A stretch of DNA of 64,000 nt from RGIG8244 sp045639325 (GTDB lineage: Bacteria > Verrucomicrobiota > Lentisphaeria > Victivallales > UBA1829). Under the pieces are notes generated by a model. The model did not search any database and was not told the origin of the DNA. It saw only the letters and a list, made by a program, of their open reading frames with translations. Position 1 is the first letter of the stretch; every line of letters starts with the position of its first letter. The stretch lies in contig JAZUCU010000002.1 of assembly GCA_045639325.1 (NCBI GenBank), positions 65,684-129,683 of the forward strand, written 5' to 3'. The position numbers were made by a program, and so were the translations under genes. Positions 33,699 to 43,092 of this stretch are shown here, piece by piece.

Positions 33699-35552
33699 TC
33701 AAAATGGCAGTGCTGCAAATTTTGTGTTATACATAACGTTGCCGGAATTCCGTCTTGCTTTCTTTGTTTTCAATTGTTCAACACGAAGCATTTCCAACGA
33801 AAAACATTCCAGATAAACCCATTTTACACCACTGACACGGCTGTAACACCACAGATAGTATTTACCATCTTTTTCGGAAATATACGTTCCGTTTCCATAA
33901 CAACGAAACTCATTGCGCAATTGCTGCGGCAACTCATCGGTGTGGGAAAGATTCAGAATTTTTTTATTGTCATGATAACTGTATATGTATTGTCCAACAA
34001 GAGATTTTGTCAGGAATTTGACTTGAGCTATACGCTTTGCCAACATCACTTGCTGTTCAGCCGACAAAGTATAATTTGTGTGTCCGTCTTCCTGATGCTG
34101 TGCCGGAACTACAATTTTTGACGCAAGCATCCATTCCAATTTGCCGGCAATATAAAGATTCCGCGCAAATGCCTGATTGACAACATTGGAAACCGTTTCC
34201 CGTTCCTTATCGATCGCGACCCGTCGAATGATCAAGCCGGCACCGACAAGAATAAAAAACAAAATGATACCGACCGTAATTCCTGCAATCAGGCGGGGAT
34301 GACGGGAACACCAACGCATAATTTGACTCAATATCGTATCCGGATTTGCTTTCACTTCTTCGTTCCGCATATAACGGCGGATATCATCCGCAAACGCTGC
34401 AACTGTGGAATATCGGTCATTTTGCTGGGGTTCGGTTGCTTTCATGATGATTGCAAACAGGTCATCATCAATCGGGACACCATAGCGATGTTCCAGAAGA
34501 TTCATATCGCATTGCGCCACACGCTGCATGACTTCTTCGCCGGTTACCCCGGTATAAGCTTCATTCAGAGTGACAATTTCGTACAGAATCAATCCGAGTG
34601 CATAAATATCAGCCCGTTGATCGCAATGTTCACCACGGAGAGCTTCCGGGCTGATATAACGTGGAGTTCCCATGACCGTTTTCGGCGGAACCCATTTTTC
34701 CGGATCATAACCATCTTCATAAATCGGACAGGCAATTCCCCAGTCCATAATATAGACGTCATGATATTCGCCGATCATAATATTCTCGGGCTTCAAATCC
34801 CGATGCATGATATTCCGCTTATGGGCAAATTCCATCGCATCACAAACACGCAAAAATAAATCCAACCGGTTGAATAAGGATTTTCGCTCATCAAAGGATT
34901 TTACACCGTCAATGCGGTAAAATGAATCTATGCGTTCCAGATACTCTTTCAGGGTACAGCCTTTGATATAACGCATAACCAGATGCGCGGATTTATCTGC
35001 ATCCGTATTCAAGCTGTAAATAGGAAGAATCGCCGGATGATCAAGCTGCGCCGTTACTTTGGCTTCCCGAAGAAAAGATTTCAGCTTTTCCGGATCATCG
35101 GAATGTTTCAAGGTTTTTACCGCAGCGGTACGATGTAATTCACGATCGATGGCGGTACGTAATATTCCCTGTCCACCCTCCGCAAAAACGGGGCCGGATA
35201 CATACGAATCCTCTAAAAACGTTGATTTTTCAAAATTCTCAACAGTGGAATATTCAACTTTTTTCGGCTCAGAAATAAACTGTTCCGAAATCAAAGAGTC
35301 AACATCGCCTTTTATTCTGCGGAAAATGGTATGCTTATTGCGGTTGCTCTTTTTCTTGATCCGTGCAAGATGTTTTTCAGCAGATGGAACAGAGGAAGAG
35401 GCAGCAGAAGAAGAAACGGATATCGAACCGTTTAACGGTTCAGAAACAACGGTATATAAACCAGTGCGGACGTCCTGCGTCATCAACATGGTTTTGTCAC
35501 GTACGATTTCGGACGTTTTATCCGCTTGAGTCGTCTCTTGTTCCTGAGGCAT
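33699..35552 (-). CDS. Membrane Ser/Thr protein kinase
   Basis: A protein of 617 residues with a low-complexity Ser-rich N-terminus (about 1-80), a Hanks-type kinase domain (about 115-385), one transmembrane helix (LIAGITVGIILFFILVGAGL) and an extracytoplasmic C-terminal domain of about 160 residues. Catalytic elements are complete: AVKTLK, IMHRDLKPENIMIGE, DWGIACP (DWG in place of DFG) and GTPRYISPEAL. The extracellular part looks Cache-like and may sense a ligand. The substrate is unknown. The ATG at 35552 (MPQEQETT) follows GGAAGAACGG and is preferred over 35579. It is 66 bp downstream of glnS, with a hairpin between. Confidence 0.88.
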   Translation of the reverse strand: MPQEQETTQADKTSEIVRDKTMLMTQDVRTGLYTVVSEPLNGSISVSSSAASSSVPSAEKHLARIKKKSNRNKHTIFRRIKGDVDSLISEQFISEPKKVEYSTVENFEKSTFLEDSYVSGPVFAEGGQGILRTAIDRELHRTAAVKTLKHSDDPEKLKSFLREAKVTAQLDHPAILPIYSLNTDADKSAHLVMRYIKGCTLKEYLERIDSFYRIDGVKSFDERKSLFNRLDLFLRVCDAMEFAHKRNIMHRDLKPENIMIGEYHDVYIMDWGIACPIYEDGYDPEKWVPPKTVMGTPRYISPEALRGEHCDQRADIYALGLILYEIVTLNEAYTGVTGEEVMQRVAQCDMNLLEHRYGVPIDDDLFAIIMKATEPQQNDRYSTVAAFADDIRRYMRNEEVKANPDTILSQIMRWCSRHPRLIAGITVGIILFFILVGAGLIIRRVAIDKERETVSNVVNQAFARNLYIAGKLEWMLASKIVVPAQHQEDGHTNYTLSAEQQVMLAKRIAQVKFLTKSLVGQYIYSYHDNKKILNLSHTDELPQQLRNEFRCYGNGTYISEKDGKYYLWCYSRVSGVKWVYLECFSLEMLRVEQLKTKKARRNSGNVMYNTKFAALPF

Positions 35553-35580
35553 CCGTTCTTCCTTTATTTGATTGATCATA

Positions 35581-35605
35581 CCGGCAGACCATTGCAGTCT
35601 GCCGG
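35581..35605. terminator. GC-rich hairpin between glnS and the kinase gene
   Basis: CCGGCAGAC and GTCTGCCGG form a perfect 9-bp stem with a 7-nt loop. A T-run follows only on the plus strand, so for the minus-strand genes it may act as a pause or processing site rather than a full terminator. Confidence 0.4.
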
Positions 35606-35618
35606 CATGTTTTTATCA

Positions 35619-37307
35619 TTATTTTGCCTGGATTTTTGCCCAGGAATCTTTCAGCGCAACCGTCCGGTTGAATACCACTTTTTCGCCCGGAATGTGATCT
35701 TTCGGCTCGGCACAGAAATAGCCGACACGTTCAAACTGAACACGGGTACCCGGTGCAACTTGTGCAAGAGAAGGTTCAACCAGACATTCCACAACTTTCT
35801 TGGAGTCGGGATTCAGGTAGTCCAGATAGTTTTCACCTTCCGGCAGACCGCCCACATCTTCCACGGTGAACAGACGGTCGTAAAGGCGTGCTTCCGCTTT
35901 CACGGCATGTTCCGCAGATACCCAGTGGATCGTACCTTTGACTTTGCGTCCATCCGGAGCATTGCCACCGCGTGTTTCGGGATCGTAAGTACAATGAACT
36001 TCGATCACATTGCCCGCTTCGTCTTTCACAACAGATGTGCAGGTGACGAAATAGGCACAGCGCAGGCGGACTTCTTTGCCCGGAGCGAGACGGAAATATT
36101 TCTTCGGCGGTTCTTCCATAAAGTCGTCCTGTTCAATATACAGAACTTTGGAGAACGGGACTTTACGTGTTCCGGCTTCCGGATCTTCCGGATTGTTGAT
36201 CACATCCATTTCTTCCGTCTGACCTTCCGGATAATTGTCAATGACAAGTTTCAACGGATTCATCACAGCCATCGCACGGGCGGAGGTCTTGTTGAGGTTG
36301 TCACGGATGCAATATTCCAACAGAGCAATGTCAGTCAGAGAATTGAACTTTGTCACGCCGATTGTTTCGCAGAATTCACGGATGGCTTCTGCAGGCACGC
36401 CACGACGGCGGAATGCGCAGACAGTAGGCATACGGGGGTCATCCCAACCTTCCACGTAATTGCCTTTGACCAGTTCCAGCAATTTGCGTTTGCTCATAAC
36501 TGTGTAGGACAGGTTCAAGCGGGCAAATTCGTACTGATGAGGCTTGTAGGGAGTCGGAATATTTTCAATGAACCAATCGTAGAGCGGACGATGGATTTCA
36601 AATTCCAGAGTACAGATAGAGTGTGTGATACCTTCGATAGCATCTTCCAGCGGGTGAGCAAAGTCATACAGCGGATACACGCACCATTTGCTGCCCGTAT
36701 TGTGGTGATCCGTGTGACGGATACGGTAAATTGCGGGGTCGCGCATGTGCATATTGGGGCTTGCCATATCGATTTTTGCGCGCAAGACTTTGGAACCATC
36801 CGGGAATTCGCCGTTTTTCATACGCATGAAAAGATCCAGGTTTTCTTCCACGGAACGGGAACGGTAAGGACTTTCGCTGCCGGGTTCGGTCAATGTACCG
36901 CGAAACTTTTTGAATTCTTCTTCGCTGAGTTCGCAGACATAAGCCTTGCCGGTCTTGATCAGGTGTACAGCATATTCAAAGAGCTGATCGAAATAATCAG
37001 AAGCATAATAGAACCGGTCTTCCCAGTCGGCACCGAGCCATTTCACGTCTTCCAGAATGGATTCGACGTATTCGGTATCTTCCTTGACGGGGTTGGTATC
37101 GTCCATACGCAGGTTGAATTTACCGCCGAATTTCTGTGCGGTGGAATAATTCAAACAAATACTTTTTGCATGTCCGATATGGAGATAACCATTGGGTTCC
37201 GGCGGGAAACGTGTGACAACTTTTCCCCCGTTACGGCCTGCTGCCAGGTCAGATTCAATGATCTCATGAATAAAATTAGTAGGCTTTTTTACTTCTTCTT
37301 CGCTCAT
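35619..37307 (-). CDS. glnS: Glutaminyl-tRNA synthetase
   Basis: A class I synthetase of 562 residues. The HIGH motif is PNGYLHIGHAKSICLNY and the KMSKS-like motif is YTVMSKRKLLELV, as in E. coli GlnS. Other family segments are RMDDTNPVKEDTEYV, YCIRDNLNKTSARAMAV and the two beta-barrel anticodon domains at the C-terminus. It charges tRNA-Gln directly, so the organism does not depend only on the transamidation route. A promoter lies at 37351-37379. The protein kinase gene follows downstream. Confidence 0.97.
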   Translation of the reverse strand: MSEEEVKKPTNFIHEIIESDLAAGRNGGKVVTRFPPEPNGYLHIGHAKSICLNYSTAQKFGGKFNLRMDDTNPVKEDTEYVESILEDVKWLGADWEDRFYYASDYFDQLFEYAVHLIKTGKAYVCELSEEEFKKFRGTLTEPGSESPYRSRSVEENLDLFMRMKNGEFPDGSKVLRAKIDMASPNMHMRDPAIYRIRHTDHHNTGSKWCVYPLYDFAHPLEDAIEGITHSICTLEFEIHRPLYDWFIENIPTPYKPHQYEFARLNLSYTVMSKRKLLELVKGNYVEGWDDPRMPTVCAFRRRGVPAEAIREFCETIGVTKFNSLTDIALLEYCIRDNLNKTSARAMAVMNPLKLVIDNYPEGQTEEMDVINNPEDPEAGTRKVPFSKVLYIEQDDFMEEPPKKYFRLAPGKEVRLRCAYFVTCTSVVKDEAGNVIEVHCTYDPETRGGNAPDGRKVKGTIHWVSAEHAVKAEARLYDRLFTVEDVGGLPEGENYLDYLNPDSKKVVECLVEPSLAQVAPGTRVQFERVGYFCAEPKDHIPGEKVVFNRTVALKDSWAKIQAK

Positions 37308-37350
37308 AAGGCTCTAACTCCTGATAAAAAGTTACATTAGTATAACAGGT

Positions 37351-37379
37351 AATATAACTCCAAACTTTGCAATATGCAA
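37351..37379 (-). promoter_or_regulatory. Candidate promoter of glnS
   Basis: On the minus strand TTGCAT, 17 bp, TATATT, about 44 bp upstream of the glnS start. Confidence 0.45.
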
Positions 37380-37400
37380 ATTTCAAACTTATTTTAATAC

Positions 37401-37433
37401 AAAAAAAATGATGCCGGAACAAAATCCGGCATC
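37401..37433 (-). terminator. Terminator of the Sel1-repeat kinase gene
   Basis: GATGCCGGA and TCCGGCATC form a perfect 9-bp stem around TTTTGT; eight Ts follow on the minus strand. Confidence 0.87.
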
Positions 37434-37473
37434 AAATCCAAAATGAGACAGAGTAAAATACTCAGTCCGTGTC

Positions 37474-39132
37474 TCAATCTTCGCCCAATTCTTTTAACCG
37501 CTTCATTGCGCCCTCATTACCACGGGCTGCAGCTTTGCGATACCAGCGGACGGCTTCGGCAACATCTTTAGAAACACCTTTGCCAAATTCATAACAGTAT
37601 CCCAAGTTGCATTGAGCGTAAGCATTCCCCTGGTCCGCAGCCTTACGATACCATTTCACAGCTTCACTATAATCTTGTACTACACCAATACCTTTATCAT
37701 AACAGTAGCCCAAGTTGCATTGAGCACTGGCATTTCCCTGTTCCGCAGCCTTGCGATACCAGTTTACGGCTTCACTTAAATCTTTTGATACGCCATCACC
37801 ATTTTCATAACAAATAGCCAAGCCGTTTTGTGCTGCAGCATACCCCTGCTCCGCGGATTTACGATACAATCTAACGGCTTCACTTAAATCTTTTGAAACA
37901 CCATCACCATTTTTATAACAGTACCCTAAACTATATTGAGCGTAAGCATTCCCCTGCTCCGCAGCCTTGCGATACCACTTCACAGCTTCGGCATAATTCT
38001 TACACACTCCAAGTCGCCCATAATAATAACAATCTGCCAAACCTTTTTGCGCATCCACATCACCCTGTTCCGCAGCTTTACGATATTTCCGCTCCGCTTC
38101 TGTTGTATAAGTAACGGACGCAGGTTGCGGTGCAGGCGCAGATTCATTACTCAAAAAATTATATACTGCAACACCCGCAAGCAACAAAACACCAAGGGTA
38201 AGACATATCCATGCCGGATTGGATTTTTTCGTTTTTACAGTTTCTATTGTCTTATGAACAAGTGCATCAGCAAAGGCTTTACAAGAAGGATAACGGTCTT
38301 CCGGCTTCTTGCTCAAGGCTTTGGCTACCGCTTTTGCAATGGCAGGCGAAACATTTTGCAACGGCGCAGGAACTACGTTCAAAACACAATGACGGACGTT
38401 ATCTTTATCCGGACTGTCGAATGGCGGCGTTCCGGCAAAAATTTCATATAATGTCGCAGCAAGAGCATATTGATCGGATGGTGCTTCCTGCGGCATGCAA
38501 AGCCATTGTTCAGGAGACATATAGGGAATCGTTCCGCTGGTATCATCCGTTTTTACCATGGTGACACGGGACAGACTGGAATGAATCTGCGCCGCAAGAC
38601 CGAAATCCAGCAATTTAATATCGCCGTTACGGTCTACAAAAATATTGGCAGGTTTGATATCACGGTGGATGATTTTGTTTGCATGTGCATAATCAAGGGC
38701 ATCAGCAATCTGCCGGACCAGCCGGATAACCAAATCTTCGCTGAATCGACCTTCCTGTTTCTGACGACGCAGATAATAACGCAGTTCTTCTCCGGCAACA
38801 TACTCCATTACAAGGAAATAATTACCGGTAACACGATCGCGTTCCAGACTGTTGTAATTCGCGATATAGGGATGATGCAGTTTATAGACGAGCTGAAAAT
38901 TCTCTTTGATTTCATCCATTTCCCAGCCGCTCGCAGATAACTCAGGGGACAACGTTTTAATCGCGACTTCAATCCCTGCGACCTTATCCATACAGCGGTA
39001 AACGACCCCCATGCCGCCTTTGCCTAATGTTCCCAATATTTCAAAACGATCCTGAAGGATATCGCCAACTTCATAAAGTCCCTGCTCACGCCGTGCACGT
39101 TTCCCCATCACGGTTTGTTCATAATCTGACAT
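37474..39132 (-). CDS. Ser/Thr protein kinase with Sel1-like repeats
   Basis: A protein of about 552 residues. The kinase domain (about 29-290) has LGTLGKGGMGVVYRC, VAIKTL, IIHRDIKPANIFVD, LLDFGLAA and GTIPYMSPEQW, all intact. A transmembrane helix follows (WICLTLGVLLLAGVAVYNFL, about 308-327). The C-terminal part (about 350-545) holds five Sel1-type repeats of 36 residues, each with the pattern AEQGNAxAQxxLGYCYxxG and AVxWYRKA, which usually bind proteins. With the kinase inside, the repeats should be outside or periplasmic. ATG at 39132 is chosen; a TTG at 39141 is also possible with GGAGG near it. The partner is unknown. Confidence 0.9.
   Translation of the reverse strand: MSDYEQTVMGKRARREQGLYEVGDILQDRFEILGTLGKGGMGVVYRCMDKVAGIEVAIKTLSPELSASGWEMDEIKENFQLVYKLHHPYIANYNSLERDRVTGNYFLVMEYVAGEELRYYLRRQKQEGRFSEDLVIRLVRQIADALDYAHANKIIHRDIKPANIFVDRNGDIKLLDFGLAAQIHSSLSRVTMVKTDDTSGTIPYMSPEQWLCMPQEAPSDQYALAATLYEIFAGTPPFDSPDKDNVRHCVLNVVPAPLQNVSPAIAKAVAKALSKKPEDRYPSCKAFADALVHKTIETVKTKKSNPAWICLTLGVLLLAGVAVYNFLSNESAPAPQPASVTYTTEAERKYRKAAEQGDVDAQKGLADCYYYGRLGVCKNYAEAVKWYRKAAEQGNAYAQYSLGYCYKNGDGVSKDLSEAVRLYRKSAEQGYAAAQNGLAICYENGDGVSKDLSEAVNWYRKAAEQGNASAQCNLGYCYDKGIGVVQDYSEAVKWYRKAADQGNAYAQCNLGYCYEFGKGVSKDVAEAVRWYRKAAARGNEGAMKRLKELGED
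37507..38073 (-). repeat. Tandem 108-bp coding repeats (Sel1-like), about five copies
   Basis: Each unit is 108 bp (36 codons) inside the kinase gene. Neighbouring units share long identical DNA stretches, for example the region coding for GDGVSKDLSEAV occurs twice almost unchanged, which points to recent unit duplication. Confidence 0.85.
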
Positions 39133-39184
39133 AATATACAATATCCTCCATTCCCGGATTTTTCTAATAAAATATAATCGTTAT

Positions 39185-39212
39185 AATATAACAACTTTAC
39201 GCAAAGAATCAA
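39185..39212 (-). promoter_or_regulatory. Promoter of the Sel1-repeat kinase gene
   Basis: On the minus strand TTGATT, 16 bp, TATATT, about 53 bp upstream of the ATG. Confidence 0.55.
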
Positions 39213-39245
39213 GTATATTTTCTTCTCATTCCAGCAAAAAACAAT

Positions 39246-39294
39246 AAAAAAACCGTCCACCGGAAATACATCCGATGAACGGTTGGAATTTTAC
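39246..39294 (-). terminator. Terminator of gdhA
   Basis: On the minus strand AACCGTTCATCGGA pairs with TCCGGTGGACGGTT (two G-T wobbles) and TTTTTTT follows. Confidence 0.82.
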
Positions 39295-39317
39295 TTGATC
39301 AAATCAAGCGGCAGGAA

Positions 39318-40664
39318 TTACCATCCCTGAGCGATCATAGCATCGGCAACCTTGCGGAAACCTGCGATGTTAGCACCGGCAACGTAGTTGATCTTGCCAT
39401 CTTCTTCGCCGTTGGCAACGCAAGCTTCGTGGATACCAGTCATGATGGAGTGGAGTCTTGCATCGACTTCTTCTGCTGTCCAGTAGCAGTGACCTGCGTT
39501 CTGAGACATTTCGAGGCAGGAAGTTGCTACGCCGCCAGCGTTGACAGCTTTACCGGGAGCGAAGGGAATGCCGTTGCTCTGGAAGCATGCGATAGCTTCG
39601 GGTGTGCAACCCATGTTGGAGACTTCAGCAACCCATTTGATCTTGTTGGCGACCAATGTAGCAGCATCATCACCATTGAGTTCGTTCTGGATAGCGCAGG
39701 GCATTGCGATGTCTGCATCTGCTTCCCAGGGTTTGCGACCGGCGAAGAATTTGCTGCCTGCGAATTTTTCTGCATAGGGAGCAACGATATCTTTACCGCT
39801 GGAACGGAGTTCGAGCATGTATGCAACTTTATCGAAGTTGAGACCGTCTTCGTCGAGGATGTAACCATCGGGACCGGAAATTGTGACAACTTTAGCACCG
39901 AGCTGAGTTGCTTTGAGAGCTGCGCCCCATGCAACGTTACCGAAACCGGAAATAGCAATGCGTTTGCCGGCGATTTCCTGGTTCTGTCTTGCCAGCATGT
40001 GCTGTACGAAGTAGATAGCACCGAAACCAGTTGCTTCAGAACGGACGAGAGAACCGCCCCAGCCGAGACCTTTACCTGTCAGAACGCCGTTGAACATGTT
40101 GGCAAGGCGTTTGTACTGACCGAAGAGGTAACCGATTTCACGGGCACCGACGCCGATGTCACCGGCAGGCACGTCTGTGTCAGGACCGATGTGACGGAAG
40201 AGTTCGCGCATGAAAGCGTTGCAGAAGTTCATGACTTCCAGGTCTGTTTTGCCTTTGGGATTGAAGTCGGAACCACCTTTGCCACCGCCCATGGGGAGAG
40301 TGGTCAGAGCGTTTTTGAACATCTGTTCGAAGCCGAGGAACTTCAGAACGGAGAGGTTTACTGTGGGATGGAAGCGGAGACCGCCTTTGTACGGACCGAG
40401 TGCGCTGTTGAACTGGACGCGGTAGCCGTTATTGATCTGCAGTTCGCCATTGGCATCTGTCCAGGGAACCTGGAACTGGATGATGCGTTCCGGAACAACG
40501 ATGCGTTCCAGAATCTTGTTCTGTTCGTACTTCGGATTTGCATCCAGAAGGGGAGTGAGGGATTCGAAAACTTCGGTCACACTCTGAATAAATTCTTTTT
40601 CCCAGGGGTACTTGGCGACGACACATTCCTGAAGGATGCGTTCTGCGTAAGCATTCATTTTCAT
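39318..40664 (-). CDS. gdhA: NADP-type glutamate dehydrogenase
   Basis: A protein of 448 residues, the classic hexameric GdhA length. It makes glutamate from 2-oxoglutarate and ammonium. Visible are GPYKGGLRFHPTVN, the active-site region TLPMGGGKGGSDFNPKGK with the catalytic Lys, PAGDIGVGAREIGYLFGQYK, and the dinucleotide loop ISGFGNVAWGAALKA. The ATG at 40664 (MKMNAYAE) has AAGGAATC upstream and gives the expected N-terminus; the longer frame from 40706 does not. It stands alone with its own promoter and terminator and could supply glutamate for gadB, proA and other uses in this window. Confidence 0.97.
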   Translation of the reverse strand: MKMNAYAERILQECVVAKYPWEKEFIQSVTEVFESLTPLLDANPKYEQNKILERIVVPERIIQFQVPWTDANGELQINNGYRVQFNSALGPYKGGLRFHPTVNLSVLKFLGFEQMFKNALTTLPMGGGKGGSDFNPKGKTDLEVMNFCNAFMRELFRHIGPDTDVPAGDIGVGAREIGYLFGQYKRLANMFNGVLTGKGLGWGGSLVRSEATGFGAIYFVQHMLARQNQEIAGKRIAISGFGNVAWGAALKATQLGAKVVTISGPDGYILDEDGLNFDKVAYMLELRSSGKDIVAPYAEKFAGSKFFAGRKPWEADADIAMPCAIQNELNGDDAATLVANKIKWVAEVSNMGCTPEAIACFQSNGIPFAPGKAVNAGGVATSCLEMSQNAGHCYWTAEEVDARLHSIMTGIHEACVANGEEDGKINYVAGANIAGFRKVADAMIAQGW

Positions 40665-40732
40665 ATTACAGATTCCTTTGGTTGGGGTGGGCAAACCTTT
40701 TGCCAAACCCGGTTATTGTTTAATGATACTGT

Positions 40733-40760
40733 AATCTATCCCTCAAAATGAATATGTCAA
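40733..40760 (-). promoter_or_regulatory. Promoter of gdhA
   Basis: On the minus strand TTGACA (perfect -35), 16 bp, TAGATT, about 70 bp upstream of the gdhA ATG. Confidence 0.55.
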
Positions 40761-41016
40761 GAAGAAAATACAAGAAAATTGCATTTTTTTCTAAAATTTT
40801 TCCGAAATCCGTATAACTGTGACACAGATGTCATTTTTTGACATTTTTGTCTTTTCATTATCCATCAATAAGTTACAAAATCTTATTTTTTGATTTTTTA
40901 CATTTTTGTAAAAGATTACACAAAACAGTAAGATTTTACAATGAGATTTCTCATACCGATCCATATAAAAAATCTTCCAGGTTTCTGTTTTTTTGTTAAA
41001 AAAGATACTTTTAAAT
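40761..41016. other. AT-rich divergent spacer between gdhA and glgC
   Basis: The spacer between the two divergent promoters contains runs of A and T and several short TTTTTGACATTTTTG-like direct repeats (40838-40853 and nearby). No gene was seen in it. Confidence 0.4.
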
Positions 41017-41045
41017 TTGAAACTTCACATGTAATGTGATATGTT
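41017..41045 (+). promoter_or_regulatory. glgC promoter with a palindromic operator in the spacer
   Basis: TTGAAA (41017-41022), 17 bp, TATGTT (41040-41045). The spacer holds TCACAT-GTA-ATGTGA (41026-41040), a perfect 6-bp inverted repeat that would place a bound dimer directly between -35 and -10. A second palindrome, ATATG-N6-CATAT, follows. The regulator is not known. Confidence 0.45.
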
Positions 41046-41102
41046 ACCGCATATCAAATTGAAACCGTAAAAACCATGATGATATGGAGAAAGGATTTTT
41101 TA

Positions 41103-42428
41103 ATGAGAGCTTCTATTCTTGCAATGATCCTTGCCGGTGGAGAAGGTACACGCCTTGCACCTCTTACCGACCAGCGCGCTAAACCTTCTGTGCCGTTCGG
41201 TGGTAAATACCGCATTATCGACTTCGTTCTGAGTAACTTTGTTAATAGCGGAATTGACAGTATCTTTGTGATCACCCAGTTCAAATCTCAGAGTTTGATG
41301 GAGCATATCATCAACGGTTGGAATATCGCCAGCAGCCAGGTCCGCGGCAGATTCATCATCCCCGTACCCGCACAGATGCAGACGGAAGACCGCACCTGGT
41401 ATCGCGGAACAGCTGACGCTATTTATCAGAACGTACACCTGATCGAAGACTTCCGTCCTGACCTGATCTGCGTATTCGGCGGCGACCACATTTATCGTAT
41501 GGACGTGAGCCAGATGGTTGACTTCCACCTGGAAAAGAATGCAATTGCATCCGTCGCAGCGATTCCCGTCCCCATTGCAGAAGCACATCAATTCGGGATC
41601 ATTGAAGTGGATAAAGACTGGCGCATTACCGGATTCCAGGAAAAACCTGCCAACCCCACTCCCCTGCCCGATGACCCGACCATGTGTCTCGCCTCCATGG
41701 GCAATTACATTTTCGGTGCGGATGACATTATTTCCCTGCTGAAAAATGACCATCTGGATACGGCAAGCAGTCACGACTTCGGAAAGAATATCATCCCGAC
41801 ACTTGTCGATACCGGTCGTCTCTACGCCTATAACTTCTATATGAATAAGATTCCGGGACAGGCAGAAAATGAAAAACCGTACTGGAAAGATGTGGGAACG
41901 CTCCGCGCTTATTTTGAAGCGAACATGGACCTGCGTTCCACACATCCGCAGCTGGATTTGTATAACGAAAAATGGCCGATTTACAACTATCACTTCAGTC
42001 TCCCGCCCGCTAAATTCGTGCATAACGAAGAAGTGGACCGCCATGGTTTGCCCCGCATCGGCAAAGCCATCAATTCACTGGTGTGCGACGGCTGTATTGT
42101 TTCCGGCTCCACGGTTACCAACTCCGTTCTGTTCAATCAGGTTTCAGTTCACAGTTACGCAACCGTTCACAACTGTATTCTGCTGAATGACGTAGATGTG
42201 GGCGAGAACTGCCGTATCCGCAATGCCATCATTGACAAACACAACATGATTCCACCGGGAACAACCATCGGTTATAATCACGATGAAGATGCCAGACGTT
42301 ATTACGTGCTTGATATGGAACCGGATCAATACGGTAATCCCCAGTGGTTGACCGTGATCCCGAAAGACCGGCACAACCTGAATCTTGAATTGCCGAAGAG
42401 TTTCGAAACCCATGAACATCACGACTGA
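41103..42428 (+). CDS. glgC: Glucose-1-phosphate adenylyltransferase
   Basis: A protein of 441 residues. It makes ADP-glucose for glycogen from glucose 1-phosphate and ATP. The nucleotide-binding N-terminus is LAMILAGGEGTRLAPLT, followed by KPSVPFGGKYRIIDF, WYRGTADAIYQN, FGGDHIYRMD and GIIEVDKDWRITGFQEKP, the last of which carries the sugar-phosphate Lys. The C-terminal left-handed beta-helix (residues about 315-425) carries SLVCDGCIVSGS. The ATG at 41103 follows AAGGA; the longer frame from 41076 is not supported. It overlaps the next gene by 17 bp and heads a four-gene operon. Confidence 0.96.
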   Translation: MRASILAMILAGGEGTRLAPLTDQRAKPSVPFGGKYRIIDFVLSNFVNSGIDSIFVITQFKSQSLMEHIINGWNIASSQVRGRFIIPVPAQMQTEDRTWYRGTADAIYQNVHLIEDFRPDLICVFGGDHIYRMDVSQMVDFHLEKNAIASVAAIPVPIAEAHQFGIIEVDKDWRITGFQEKPANPTPLPDDPTMCLASMGNYIFGADDIISLLKNDHLDTASSHDFGKNIIPTLVDTGRLYAYNFYMNKIPGQAENEKPYWKDVGTLRAYFEANMDLRSTHPQLDLYNEKWPIYNYHFSLPPAKFVHNEEVDRHGLPRIGKAINSLVCDGCIVSGSTVTNSVLFNQVSVHSYATVHNCILLNDVDVGENCRIRNAIIDKHNMIPPGTTIGYNHDEDARRYYVLDMEPDQYGNPQWLTVIPKDRHNLNLELPKSFETHEHHD

Positions 42429-43074
42429 GCAGGCCCTGTGGCAGAAACTTTATGCCATTGTTGAAAAAGAGCTTGCTGACGGACCGGGATGTCACGATTT
42501 TGCCCACATTCTCCGGGTATTGCATAATGCAGAACGCATTGCAGAATCGGAAGATGTAAAGAATCTTTTTGCACTCCGGGTCGGCGCATTGCTTCATGAT
42601 ATCGCACGTCCGGAGGAACAACATTCCAACGGCAAGCTCTGTCATGCACAGATCGGCGCTGATAAAGCTGCGGACATCTTGCGTCAATGCGGCTGCGGAG
42701 ACGAAAGTTTCATCTCCCTTGTTTCCAACATCGTCCGCTCCCATCGTTACCGTGGCGACACTACGCCGGAAACGCTGGAAGAACGGATTGTTTACGATGC
42801 AGATAAACTGGACAGTCTGGGTGCATTCGGCGTTGCCCGGTCATTCCATTTTGCCGGGCGTATCGGGGCGCGTTTACACAACACGCAAGAGGAAGCAATC
42901 AATTCGGAAGCATACAGCCGGGAAGATACCGCCTATCGGGAATATCTGGTGAAACTGCGTTATCTGCCGGAAAAGATGTTGACATCGACCGGTGCGGAGC
43001 TGGCAAAGAAGCGTGCAGAATTCATGTTTGCTTTTTTTGATGAGTTGGAAAAGGAATCCATAGCACAGGAATAA
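42412..43074 (+). CDS. HD-domain phosphohydrolase
   Basis: A protein of 220 residues with the HD fold. The metal ligands are in GCHDFAHILRV (His28, Asp29, His32) and GALLHDIARPEE (His62, Asp63), with the last Asp in IVYDADKLDSLG. The C-terminal helix bundle resembles the YedJ/YpgQ-like HD family, which hydrolyses nucleotides or pyrophosphates. The ATG at 42412 (MNITTEQAL) gives a 17-bp overlap with glgC. It lies 18 bp before the phosphotransferase gene. The substrate is not known. Confidence 0.88.
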   Translation: MNITTEQALWQKLYAIVEKELADGPGCHDFAHILRVLHNAERIAESEDVKNLFALRVGALLHDIARPEEQHSNGKLCHAQIGADKAADILRQCGCGDESFISLVSNIVRSHRYRGDTTPETLEERIVYDADKLDSLGAFGVARSFHFAGRIGARLHNTQEEAINSEAYSREDTAYREYLVKLRYLPEKMLTSTGAELAKKRAEFMFAFFDELEKESIAQE

Positions 43075-43092
43075 ATCAGGAGTTCGTTTATT

